Shown here in pieces: positions 11,055 through 22,673 of a stretch of DNA of 64,000 bases. Positions within the stretch are counted from its first letter, which is position 1; the number at the start of each line of letters is the position of its first letter. The notes beneath the pieces are model-generated. The model did no database searches. It was not told the origin of the DNA and was given only the letters and a program-made list of their open reading frames with translations. The DNA is from Spirogloea muscicola (lineage: Eukaryota > Streptophyta > Zygnematophyceae > Spirogloeales > Spirogloeaceae). A program made the position numbers and the translations under genes. The stretch spans positions 70,287 to 134,286 of the forward strand of contig WELB01000134.1 of NCBI GenBank assembly GCA_009602725.1, read 5' to 3'.

Positions 11055-13157
11055 TGTAATGTTTCCTCCGATTGAGGGTGCTAACGGTGCGCGATAACCC
11101 TACAAGAGCGTAGCGTTCTACCGTTTGATGTCCCAAACGGTGTGGGTAACTTGGCTGCACTCCGTGTAGCTAAGTACGGTTCGAGGGTCCCGGGCTCCGT
11201 ACCTTGTCCGCACGCCTCGGGCTCACGCACTATGAGCTGGCAGGGTGGGTCAGCTCTCTCTCAGGCCTGCACCTTGCGGGCTGGCTGGGTGGGCCAGCTC
11301 TCCCTCAGGCCAGCGCCCCGCGAGCTGGCCGGGTGGTCCAGCTCTCCCTCAGCAGTACCCTGCGGGCTGGCCAGATTGGCCAGCTCTCTTGGCGTCACGG
11401 CCGCATGGCCTCGGTCCTGTGTCCTCATGGCCTCAGTCCCTTGGCCCCGTGAGCTATTGGCCTGGCGCGCCACATCCTTGGTGCTAGTCACTGTGCAGCG
11501 CGCCAGTCCCTTGGACTCGCGCGCCGGCCTCTTGGCGCTAGTCCCTTGGACTCGTGCTACAGCCCTCTGGCCCTGAGTGCCAGCCTCTTGTATTCGTCGT
11601 GTCCCCTTGTCAGGCCCGCCCCTCCGAGGGAGGGCCCTGGGGGCGACCCTCGTCTCACCCTCAGGGGAGGGGTGACACGAGAACCGCTAGAAGTTAGTAG
11701 GCCTTGACCAGACTCCTGAGTCTGACCAACGCCCGAGAGAGACACAGCCTGCTGCTGCCTAGCTAGCCCCGCTGCTGCCTGCTGCTGCCGCCGCCGCCAC
11801 AGCTCTGCTGCTGCCGCCTGCTGCCAACCCGTCGCCCGTAGCTCACCGCTGCAGGCCCTGCCGGCTCTCCGTAAGTCTATTGGTAGAGTCACCGCCCTAG
11901 GGCGGTGCCTCAGGGTAAGACTTCCGCTGCGCTCTGTGCGCGTATATGCGTTGGCGTTTTCCTGTATGAGGGTTGTCTCCAAACACCTTGTGCTCGAATC
12001 CAGACCAGGACACCCTGACTCTTATTGTGTGATTAGATGCAGAGATGTCACATAGCCAGTCAAGTTAAGAACTTGTGTTTTACTGCTGACAGTGCATGGG
12101 TCCCTCTGTATTCTGGACTGAGTTTTCTCTTTCGAGTAATTTTTCTTCCAGAGTAGACGTGGAGCTGTCATCGGCAAAGTGGCACGTGTGCCACCCTCTC
12201 GCCTTCGACATCCACGTACGGGGACCTCAAGATGCCAAGCGGCTCTTCGTCCCGGCAACAAACTATCGTGCCAGGTCAGCACTTACCAGCATAAACCACC
12301 AGTGTCCGGCGGATTGCCGGCCAATGCGGCACGGAAGTGAACCCGGTCGCCGGTGGGCGGCAAAGTCTGATCGTATGCCAGGAATTGGTTGGTTCGTCCA
12401 CTCCTGGTCCCTCCCTCTTGCTGCTCGTACAGCTTTGTGGTTTGGAGGTATGACGCATGTGCTGTCTTGATTGCTTGTGGGTCTGGGGCACCAGTCCTTC
12501 TGAGTACTTCTTGCCAATATGGATCCTCGATATGTCTGCCGCATCTGACTTGATCCGTCAGTGTTTGGTATCAGGCATGGAGTCGCCGGACTCCAGTGGT
12601 GTGAAAGCGTCAAGTAACCATCCACCCCCGTAGTGTATAACCATTGGGATATCTTCGTCAGATCGTTGTCAATCATGTATGGCGAGGTGCACGCCGAGCT
12701 CAATGCGCGACACGAGCTTGATGTCATCCGAATGAGAAACAACGAAGATTATGTGCGGCGGTTCCACATGCTGTTGTCGAAACTCAAGACCAAGCCCATG
12801 GATACCGCTGACCAGTGCTAGAGGTTTAAGGCAGGGCTGCCCGAGCACGTGGCCCTCCTTGCCCAATTGGATGCTGTAACCTTCCAGCCAGTGGACACTT
12901 TGGACCGCTTGATTGAGCAGGCGCGCATCACTTTTGCCATGTTTCCCCGCAAGCGTCCCCTGGCAGAAATTGTCGACCTCGCTGCGCCTTCATCTTCGAA
13001 GCGTCGCCCCAGTAGTATGCCAAGCACCAGTGGCAAGCCCTATGTGGGGCCACGGCGCCCAACCAAGCCCGCAGCCTTCGTCCCCGAGGAGGACCGCGCT
13101 TGCTACCGATGTGGCCAAAAGGGCCACCGCATCCGTGATTGCACCCAAGCTCCCAAG
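11055..13157 (+). mobile_element. Ty3/gypsy element family I, copy a: 5' LTR, leader, gag
   Basis: LTR 11055-12052 (TGTAATG...TGTCACA), leader about 12053-12600, gag about 12618-13157 with a CCHC knuckle (CYRCGQKGHRIRDC at about 13105-13145). The primer site and the gag N-terminus are lost. Everything downstream of gag is missing, because at about 13158 the sequence switches to an inverted copy of the same element. It is broken, with several interruptions. Confidence 0.75.
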
Positions 13158-15165
13158 CACCTCGCCGTACATGCTTGACAACGATCTTACGAAAAAATCA
13201 CACTGATTGTACACAACGGGGGTGGAGGATTTCTTGACGCTTTCCCACCACTGGGCGGAATCGCCTGAGAGATACGTTGCCGCAAGCCCGACACGGTGTT
13301 GTGTGCCGGTACCACATTGTACGATCCACGCAAGAATCTCGGCAAGCCAAGCGTTGAGGCCGCCGCGGAAGGACTGTCCACTGAACTTGGCCGGTGAGGC
13401 GGGCTTGGCACGCCCCACCTGCGACTCACGGAGTCTGGCCTTGAGTTTTCGGACACGCTCTTCGCCCTTGGTTACTCAGGCGACAAGCGCTTGTACTTCT
13501 TCCAACAGCGCTCCCGAGAAGGAAGCTACTGCTGGGTCCCCACACACCGGGACCGCAGCCTCGTGGAGCTCCTGAAGGCGCGCACTGCGCCGGGCGTCGT
13601 CGGAGGTTAAAACGGAGCCGTCGCCTGGAGCTCCCCTAGATCGTCGGCAAGATCCTCGACCTCAAGAGGTGGAACAGCCGGTGGAGGAGGACTAGGGCAT
13701 GTACTGGAGTCCGGCGACTCCATGCCTGATACACCACACTGACGGATCAAGTCAGATGCGGCAGACATATCGAGGATCCATACTGGCAAGAAGTACTCAG
13801 AAGGACTGGTGCCCCAGACCCACGAGCAATCAAGACAGCACATGCGTCATACCTCCAAACCACAAAGCTGTACGAACAGCAAGAGGGAGGGACCAGGAGT
13901 GGACGAACCAACCAAGTCCTGGCATACGGTCAGACTTTGCCGCCCACCGGTGACCGGATTCACATCCGTGCCGTACTGGCCGGCAATCCGCCGGGCACAG
14001 GTGGTTTACGCTGGTAAGTGCTGACCTAATACGATAGCTTGTTGCCGGGACGAAGAGCCACTTGGCATCTTGAGGGCCCCGTACGTGGATGTCGAAGGCG
14101 AGAGGGTGGCACACGTGCCGCTTCACCGATGAAAGGTCCACGTCTACGCTGGAAAATTTCACTCGAAGGAGAACAAATTAGTCCAGCAAACAGAGGGATC
14201 CATGCACTGTCAGCAGTAAAAGACAACCTTTTACTTGACTGGCCAGATGCAAGAACACCTCTGATACCAATGTGACATGTCTGCTCTTAATTACACAGTT
14301 AGAGTCAGAATGTCCTGGTTTGGATTCGAGTATAGGGTGTTTTGGAGACAACCCTCATACAGGAGAACGCCAACGCACATACGCGCACAGAGCGCAGCGG
14401 AAGTCTTACCCTGAGGCACCGCCCTAGAGCGGTGACTCTACCAATAGACTTACAGAGAGCCGGCAGGGCCCGCAGCGATGAGCTGCGGCGACGGGCTGGC
14501 AGCAGCCGGCAGCAGCAGAGCTCTGGCAGCGGCGGCAGCAGCAGGCAGCAGCGGGGCTGGCTAGGCAGCCGCAGGGCTGTGTCTCTCTCGGGCGTTGGTC
14601 AACTCAGGAGTCTGACCAAGGCCCACTACTTATAGCGGTTCTCCTGCCACCCCTCCCCTGAGGGTGTGACGAGGGTCGGCCCCAAGGCCCTCCCTTGGAG
14701 GGGCGAGCCTGACAAGGGGACACGACAAACACAATAGGCTGGCACACAGGGCCAGTGGCCTTTAGCACGAGTCCAAGGGACTAGCGCCAAGAGGCCGGCG
14801 CGCGAGTCCAAGGGACTGGCGCGCTGGACACTGACTAGCGCCAAGGAGGTGGCGCGCCAGGCCAATAGCCTGGCTCACGGGGTCAAGGGACTGAGGCCAT
14901 GCAGCCATGAGGACTGGAGAGCTGGTCAATCCGGTCGGCCCGCGGGGCGCCGGCCTGAGGGAGAGCTGACCCAACCGGCCGGCCTGCAGGGCGTGAGCCC
15001 GAGGCGTGCCGACAGGGTACGGAGCCCGGGACCCTCGAACCGTACTTAGCTACACGGAGTGCAGCCAAGCTACCCGCACCGTTTGGGACTCCAAACGGTA
15101 GATACGTTACGCTCATGTAAGCTTATCGCGAGCAGTTGGCACCTTCAAACGGCGGAAACGTTACA
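13158..15165 (-). mobile_element. Ty3/gypsy element family I, copy b, inverted
   Basis: On the minus strand: 5' LTR 15165-14271, primer-binding site about 14270-14259, leader, then gag from about 13843 down to the junction at about 13158. It is an inverted relative of copy a, so 11055-15165 forms a large imperfect inverted repeat with both 5' LTRs outside. No pol is present. It is a broken fossil. Confidence 0.75.
14259..14270 (-). other. Primer-binding site of inverted element b
   Basis: The minus strand reads TTGGTATCAGAG directly after the LTR end, matching the initiator tRNA-Met primer site used by many Ty3/gypsy elements. It fixes the LTR boundary at 14271. Confidence 0.8.
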
Positions 15166-15170
15166 CGCGG

Positions 15171-15844
15171 TGTCCAGCATGGCGCCTGGCGCACTAGGGC
15201 GGTGGCGAGGTGTCCCCTCCAGCGCCTCGACACGTCGGCCCCGACAACGGGGCCTTCCCCTCGACAGGCCGGCCCCTTGGGCGGGCCGCATTCGCCCGCC
15301 ACGCGGGGTGGGCCTTGGAGCGACCCCATGCGCCCCTGGAGGGGGGGGCGGCACCGGGATCACTAGGAGTCGCAGGGCAGGGACACAGCCAGCACTTCGG
15401 ATCAGTGAAGCTTCGAGAGCGGCGCAGCCCTGCTGCTGCGCCTGTTGCTGCACCGCGTCGCCGGTAGGACGCTGCCGGCTCGCTGCAAGGCGTCCGTGGC
15501 CGGTCCATGGTAAGTAAGCTAGCCGCGGGCTAGTGCCCGAGACGAGAGGTGGAGACGCCACCTGACGGCGGCGCCACAGGGCAAGACCTCCGCTGCGTGC
15601 CGAGGCGCGAGGTGCGTTACGGTGTGGGGGGTTGCTTGTAAATCCTACAGCCGAACCCAATCAGGACTTGACCGCTTAATTGCCTGTCTACAGGGTCGAA
15701 TTATTACATCTGGTATCAGAGGCTGTTTTTGCATCTTCAGGTCTTCTTTTACTTCACAGTGCTGATGCAAGGATTTATGATGCTCTGCCCTGACTTCCTC
15801 GTGTGAGCGAGAGCAATTATGTCAGAGCAGGGACGTGGCAGTGC
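15171..15844 (+). mobile_element. LTR (family V), primer site and start of leader
   Basis: A GC-rich LTR of about 538 bp (15171-15708, TGTCCAG...TTATTACA) is followed by TGGTATCAGAGG at 15711-15722, a near-perfect initiator-Met primer site. About 120 bp of leader follows before another LTR cuts it at 15845. The left boundary is uncertain because the LTR at 14271-15165 abuts it. Confidence 0.65.
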
Positions 15845-16387
15845 TGTAATGAACCGGTTGTTTGGTCAAGCCACACGGCTCCATATATATAATATGACCG
15901 ACTATTTGGACCAAGTGGCCCGCCAGGTGGCGGGCTGGTTTGCCGAGCAAGTGGCCCGCCCAGAGGCGGACCCCGCCCGTTCTAACATACCCTCGCCATG
16001 ATCCACTCGTTCAAAGGAGGATCTCTGGCCTGCCGCAAGGCGGGCCATGGGGCGACTCGCTGACACCCCTGGAGGGGAGGTGGCACGGGGAAGCACAAGG
16101 AGCCTTGGGGGCTGAGGCTCGACCGGAGTTCGAATCGGGGAAGCCCAGGAGCAGCCTTGCCGCTCGCCGCCGCAGCCGCCGCCGCACTCTGCTGCGGGAC
16201 CTGCTGCGCCGGCCTGCGCCTAGGAGGTGGAGTCGCCACCGGACTGCGGCACCACAGGGCCTGTCTTCCGCTGCGCTATGCGCTAGTGCTTTCCTGTGTG
16301 TCCAATGGTTGGTCCCAATATCCCCTACAGCCGAACTCAATAAGGACTTCACTCCCTAACTGCGTGTGTAGGGCGAGGTTGTCTACA
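15845..16387 (+). mobile_element. Solo LTR, family III, forward
   Basis: TGTAATGAACCGGTTG...GTCTACA, 543 bp, is the forward counterpart of the reverse LTR that starts 13 bp further on (16401-16949). No element interior of its own lies on either side. Together the two make a head-on inverted LTR pair. Confidence 0.8.
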
Positions 16388-16400
16388 AGTGCAGTCGGGC

Positions 16401-16949
16401 TGTAAGGAACCTCGCCCTACACACGCAGTTAGGGTGAGCAGTCCTTCTTGAGTTCGGCTGTAGGAGTCTAGGGACCAACCCACTACACAGGCAAAGCACT
16501 AGCGCATAGGCGCAGTGGAAGACAGGCCCCGTGGCGCCGCCGTCCGGCGACGACTCCACCTCCTGGGCGCAGGCCGGCACAGCGGGCCCCGCAGCAAGGT
16601 GCGGCGGCGGCTGCGGCGGCGAGCAGCGGCAAGGCTGCTCCTGGGCTTCACCGGTTCGAACTTCCTCCGAGCCTCAGCCCCAAGGCTCTTCGTGCTTTCC
16701 TGTGCCACCCCCCCCTCCAGGGGTGTGAGCGGGTCGCCCCATGGCCTGCCAGACGGCGGGCCAAAGATCCTCCCCTGAACGGGCGGATCCTAGCGAGGAG
16801 TATTTCTGGACGGGCTGGCTGGACCCGTCTCTGGGCGGGCCACTTGCCCGGCTGGCCAGCCCGCCACCTGGCGGCCCACTTGTCCCAAATAGCCGGTCAT
16901 GTAATGCAAACAGAGCCATGTGGCTTAACCAAACGGCTGGTTCATTACA
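16401..16949 (-). mobile_element. 3' LTR of the chromovirus
   Basis: 549 bp; on the minus strand it starts TGTAATGAACC and ends CTTACA. The neighbouring tract at 16950-16963 (minus strand AAAGTGGGGAGGTA) is the expected polypurine tract. The LTR is similar to 15845-16387 (+), 47932-48369 (-) and 3453-3791 (-). Confidence 0.85.
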
Positions 16950-19900
16950 TACCTCCCCACTTTGGTGTGCACGTCCTCGGGAACAACGAGAAAACAGCCG
17001 ACAGGTATTAAGATGCCCGACGGCTGCTGCCTCTACCAAGCCTAGGAGAATTACCACCCTTGGCCAGGTATTCCCTGAGAGCATCTGGGCAATTTTGCCA
17101 AATTGGCCGCAGGCTCCCACGTGTTGTGCTCAGGCCATACCCGAGCCACTTCACCAAGTACTCACGGGTCTTACGCCCTCGAGGCTTGTCCCTGTGAGAC
17201 AAGATCTCTTCCACCTCAAACTCAAGATCATCCTCGATGACGAGTGGAGGGGGGGGCGGTTGGACACGACCATCCGAAAGGAAGGCCCTCAGTTGAGACA
17301 CATGGAAGACGCTATGGACCTTCCAATGCACCAGTGTCTTTAACTCGTAGGACACCTTGCCCACAAGGCGTACTACTGCAAATGGTCCAACCCACTTGCG
17401 CGTACCCACAGCCCGCAAGGATAAGTGCTTCGTGCTCAGCAGCACTTGCGCACCAACATCGAAGGACACGTCCTTCCGATGTTTGTCAGCATAAGCCTTC
17501 TGGCGACTCTGGGCAATTTCCAAGAGATGCCGAGCTCGTCTTTGAGCCTCCAAGAGGGTCCCAGTAAAGGCTACCGCGGCGGGAACCCGTTCCGGCCTCC
17601 CCACCTGAAGTGGAGCTCGGGGATGCTGACCATAGTTGAGGAAGAATGGAGTCTCCTTGGTGGACGCATGATAGGCATTGTTCACAGCATATCCAGCCGG
17701 AGCCAAATAGTCATCCCAGTCAGTGTGGCTAGAATTGACAAAGTGCCTCAAGATGTCCTCAAGAACTCGATTCATTCGCTCAGTTTGGCCATCCGTTTGT
17801 GGATGAAAGGCTGTGGACATGGACTGCCTCGTGCCAATAAGCTTGCAGACTTCTTTCCAGAAGTGACCTGTAAAGCGAGGATCGCGGTCCGAGACCAGCC
17901 TCTCAGGTACTCCATGTAGCTTCCACACCTTATCCACAAAGATGCCAGCGAAATCCTTCGCCGGTGCCCGCGTAGTAGTGGGAGCAAAATGCACCATTTT
18001 ACTCGGGCGATCCACAAAGACGACAATGGCATCATAGCCATTCCGCGTCTTAGGCAATTGTGTGATAAAATCCACACTAACATCAGACCAATTCTGCTCC
18101 GGAATCTGCAAAGGCTGAAGTAATTCGGCAGGCTTGCCAGAGATTGCCTTACTACGCTGGCATGTGGCACAGCTTGCCACAAAAGCGCGCACCTGGGCTG
18201 AAAAACCCTTCCACCAAAAGAGGCGTCGCACAGCCTGTTTGGTTTTGCTCACTCCCAAATGACCACTGTAAGGCTTATCATGCAGCTCCTGCATAATGTC
18301 TGTGCGCAAGGCATTGCAGTCCGGGACCACAATAGCGTCACCTTGCCACCAGAAGCCTTTGTCATCGGGGAGGGTGCCTACGTTGGCGGCGTCAGCAAAC
18401 CATGGGTCTGTGCCGTACCCTTTACGGATACGCACATAGAGCTCAGAGAGCTCAGCCGTGGTGTGCCGAGAAGCTTGACGAGTCGGACGCAATCCTGTAG
18501 CCCGTACTCCAGAAGCATTCAAGGAAGCCAACGCATCAGCGCCGCGAATGTTGCGACTCACAGGGTCTGCAACATTAAGACGTCCAGGGCGATAAACCCA
18601 CTGGAAATCAAACTGTGCCATGCACTGAGCCCATCGAGCTTGACGCCTAGTAAAATGCTGTTGCGTGTGAAAATATGTCAACGGGCAATGATCCGTGACA
18701 ACCGTAAATGCCGCACCTTCCAGGTAGCAACGCCAGACACGTAAGGCGTGCACCACAGCCAGCAATTCCTGCTCGCCCGTAGTGTAATTGCGCTCTGCAG
18801 GGATCAGCAGGCGGCTCTCAAACGCTAACGGGTGACCCTCCTGCAAGAGCACGGCACCAATGCGGGTCAAAGAGGCATCGCAGACGAGTTCATATAGCAC
18901 GCCTTCACGAGGAAAGGCCAGCACAGGCGGAGATGTCAACGCCTGCTGTATTCCCTCAAATGCCGTCCGGCATTCGGACGAACAATCCCAAGGTACTTCC
19001 TTACGAGTCAGCTTCGTAAGAGGAAGTGCCAAGTTCCATAGCCTTGTAGGAAGTTTCGGAATTAATTAGCGAATCCCAAAAAGGAGCGCAAGTGAGGCAC
19101 AGTTTGTGGCACAGGCCAATCCCGTACGACCAAAGTCTTCTTGGGGTCGACACGTATGCCGTCTTTGCCCACGACATGCCCGAGGTATGTCAGCTCTGGC
19201 TGCTTAATTGCGCACTTGGACCGCTTGGCATACAATTGATTTTCACGCAGCAACTGCTGCATCACTTGGCGCAGGTGCTTCACGTGATCTTCAGGCGTTT
19301 TGCTGAACACCAGTATGTAATCCAAGTAAACCAGCACAAAATGGTAGAGCAGGGGGCCAAAGACCCTCGACATTACTGCCTGGAACGTAGCCGGTGCATT
19401 GGTCAAACCAAAGCTCAGCACCTTGAACTGAAAATGTTCAAGCGGCGTACGAAATGCCGACTTTGGAACATCCGCAGGCGTGATTCGAATTTGGTGATAC
19501 CCACTTGCGAGGTCCAGGGAGCTAAACACAGTAGCCCCTGCGAGCCAATCGAATAGATCGTCTATCCGAGGCAATGGGTATCGGTTCTTGATAGTCAGCT
19601 TATTCAAAGCCCGATAACCAATGCACATGCGTAGAGTGCCATCCTTCTTTTTGACAAAGAGGATGGGTGCTCCGTATGGCGACTGAGATGGCTCAATGTG
19701 GCCCTTCGCCAGCAGGTCCTCGACCTGGGATTGCATTTCTCGAAATTCGAGAGGGCTCAGCCGGTACATGGGACGGAAAGGAGGGTTGGCGCCTGGCTTC
19801 AATGGAATTGTATGAGCCACACCTCGGTGAGGAGGTAGACCGTCCGGAAGAGAGTCGGGAAACACATCCGCAAACTCTTCCAGCAGCTCATCAAGAACCC

Positions 19901-21903
19901 CGCCATGTGAATTCGCAGCATTCACACTTCACACACAAGTCAGGCTTAGACTCGTCTTTCAACGCCACCATCACAAGAAATGCCATTTGGACAGTGCACT
20001 TGTGAATCAATCGCTTCATCTGCATGGCGGATAGCAGAATGGAAGCCCCTGCCGCCAGCGGCGGTGCACAGGGAAGCTGCTTGCAAAGGACAAAGCGCCG
20101 TGCGCCACGTTGTACCGTGCAAGTATGGCGTTTAAAATCAAGGCATGCTGATGTGGCACAAAGCCAATCATCTCCCAATATCACATCAAAGGCGACAGTC
20201 AACGCAATGGCATAACAAGGCACCTCGGCTTTGTATTGCTGGATGCGAATGGGAACCTTGCACAGGCCCAACACAGCGGTTGGGTGACCATCGGCCAATG
20301 TCACTCTAGGCAGGCCATCTGCTTGCAAATGCAAGCCAGCGGAGCACACCAAATCCCTTTTGACGAAAGACACTGAGGCCCCTGTGTCTATGAGGATCCT
20401 CGCTGGTGCCGCAGCAACCAGCCCCTCAAAAAGCATAGTGTGTCCCCCATGGACACTGCCAAGGAATGGGGTGCGAGCGACATATACCCTGACCGCTGTC
20501 GGGTAAGGCCTAAGCCGAGTGGCATCAACACTACGCCTAAGGAGCCTGTGTCCCGCCTCGTGCGAGCACAACAGCGACATCCCCAGCGGAGCTTGATCAA
20601 CCACGCCGCGCTTCTGTGGCACAATGAAGAACAGCATTTCTTCAGGCCGACGGCACTCAGGCCAGCTCAGATAGATATCTGCAGCCTCTTGCAAGTCATT
20701 GTGGGCAACCCACACAAACAGAGGCCCTCCGGCCTCCAGACCTTGCAATAAAGCAGGAATGGAGCGCACAACCGGTATGTTGGTTGACGGGCCAGCAATG
20801 CCAGCAAGATCAAACAGCTCAAGTGCGTCTGGCTGAATGAGATGCCTTGCAGAGGCAGGGGTCAAGCACTCACGCTTGCCCTTGGAATTGCCCTGGTCCC
20901 GGCCCATAGGGCGCTGTGGACGTGGCCGTGAGGGACCTGCCGCCGGGCAGTCCCTGAGCTGATGGCCCTTGGCACCGCACTTGAAGCAGCCAGCGCCTTC
21001 CATCCGCGGCTTGGGGAAGTCGCCTTGAGGGCGAGCGTTCGAGCCGTGTCGTGGGTCGAACCGCTTCTTGCTTCGCTCTGCATCAAAGCCGCCTGCCTCC
21101 AGCAGGGGGCGCTTGCTCGGACCGGCAATGTCCGGCGTGCTGAGCACCTTGCGGGCGTGCTCCACCATCTTGGTGAAGTCCGTGACCGGTTGTGCCGTTG
21201 CGGAATCCACCGCGACCCAATTGCGAAAGCGAGAAGGCAGTCCAGCCTTAAATCGCTGGCATTGGTCGATTGGCCTCATCGGCTCGCTGCGTAGCTTGGA
21301 CAGCAGCAGCCGGAATCGTTGCACGTAGGGCTCAAAGCCCTCGCTTCCCTCGCCCCTCATGCGGAGAGCATCCAGCTCATCGCGGGCGCGCAGCTCTGCG
21401 TGTGGGTCGCCATACGCCGACATAAACGAGCTGCAGAAGAAGTCCCAGCCACCGGACTCCTCGGGCGTAGCGCTCTTCCTCAACGTATTCCACCACTCCC
21501 GGGGCTCCCCTGAGAGGTAAGTGGCAGCGAGGCGCACGCGTGCCCCCGCGTCCGTGTTGGAGCAGACGAACCATTCGTCCATCTCGTCCAGCCATGGCTG
21601 CAACCCTCCCCGATCATCGTGACCGGAGAATTGGCGGGGTGCATGGGCCCTAGCAAGTCCATGCTCAGGGTTGCCACTGCTCTTGCGCATCAAGTGCAAC
21701 GAGGCATCCACCTCTTGCATGCGCCGCTCTTCGGCGCGCTGCCGGACGAGGAGGGCGCGCTGCTCCGCGCAGATCCTCGCAAGGAGGCGATATTGCGCTG
21801 GGTCCGTCGTCGACTGGGCTGCTGCCAGATCCCGAGTGAGGAGTGCAACGCGTTGCAAGTCCCCAGCCGACAAGCCCTCCTGGCCTCCGGCTCCCAGCTC
21901 GAC

Positions 21904-22233
21904 GTGCCCCTCGTGGGCGTGCCCCTCGTGGGCGTGCCCCTCGTGGGCGTGCCCCTCGTGGGCGTGCCCCTCGTGGGCGTGCCCCTCGTGGGCGTGCCCC
22001 TCGTGGGCGTGCCCCTCGTGGGCGTGCCCCTCGTGGGCGTGCCCCTCGTGGGCGTGCCCCTCGTGGGCGTGCCCCTCGTGGGCGTGCCCCTCGTGGGCGT
22101 GCCCCTCGTGGGCGTGCCCCTCGTGGGCGTGCCCCTCGTGGGCGTGCCCCTCGTGGGCGTGCCCCTCGTGGGCGTGCCCCTCGTGGGCGTGCCCCTCGTG
22201 GGCGTGCCCCTCGTGGGCGTGCCCCTCGTGGGC
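21904..22233 (-). repeat. 22 perfect copies of a 15-bp unit inside gag
   Basis: The unit GTGCCCCTCGTGGGC is repeated 22 times with no difference that I can see. On the minus strand it encodes HEGHA repeats at about residues 49-158 of the gag-protease frame. The unit length is a multiple of three, so copy-number change does not shift the frame. The related gag at 49.2-49.8 kb has a single degenerate unit (PEGHAKLGA), so the array is a recent expansion. A His-rich repeat could bind metal, but that is speculation. Confidence 0.9.
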
Positions 22234-22490
22234 GTGCTCCGCAGCAGCCACTGCCGCAGCAGCTGGCCCTGCAGCAGCCGCTGCCTCAGCAGCCGACCGC
22301 TCTGCCTCCCGAGGAGGGCTCGGCCGCGCACTGGAGGTGTGCGATACCATGCTGGCTGAAGGACACTGAGTGATCAATTCAGGCTCCGACAGTCAGCAAA
22401 TCACACACTCCATACCGCAATACAGGACATCGCAAGACTGGTGCACCAGCGAGCGAGCAAGCAAGGCAGCGCGCAACTTCACACCTCAAT

Positions 22491-22673
22491 CATATCATGT
22501 TTTCGTAAGGTTGCATCTGATTGTCAGATTGACCATCATTGAGAAGAGTACTTAGAGCAGTAGATGACGAGATAAAGAGCTGCCTGAAGCTTGAAAGGAG
22601 CTGATTGCTATTTGTCCTAACAAAAGCCAAAATGCTGGCGACTATGTGAGCTTTGCTCTTCCTTGCATTGCAG
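22491..22673. other. Junction between chromovirus leader and receptor-kinase copy A
   Basis: No LTR or target duplication could be recognised here. The sequence becomes intron-like before the LRR exon that begins at 22674. Confidence 0.35.

Larger units (their letters stand above)
16401..22490 (-). mobile_element. Chromodomain Ty3/gypsy element (chromovirus), nearly whole
   Basis: On the minus strand, right to left: leader about 22490-22378, gag-protease 22377-19891, RT about 19925-19062, RNase H and integrase about 19032-17250, chromodomain about 17200-17040, purine-rich tract 16963-16950, 3' LTR 16949-16401. Gag has a CCHC knuckle (CFKCGAKGHQLRDC), protease has LIDTGAS, integrase has the HHCC finger and DDE-type core. 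The C-terminal VKWLGYG segment is chromodomain-like and in known chromoviruses directs insertion to certain chromatin. No 5' LTR is seen on the right. The long open frames suggest a fairly young copy with only about two or three breaks. Confidence 0.9.

Noticed and set aside
21619-22373. Long plus-strand open frames across the gag repeat (PLVGV, PSWAC and RAPRG repeats)
   Set aside because: They are shadows of a 15-bp tandem array whose length is a multiple of three, so every frame stays open. The minus frame has the gag homology.
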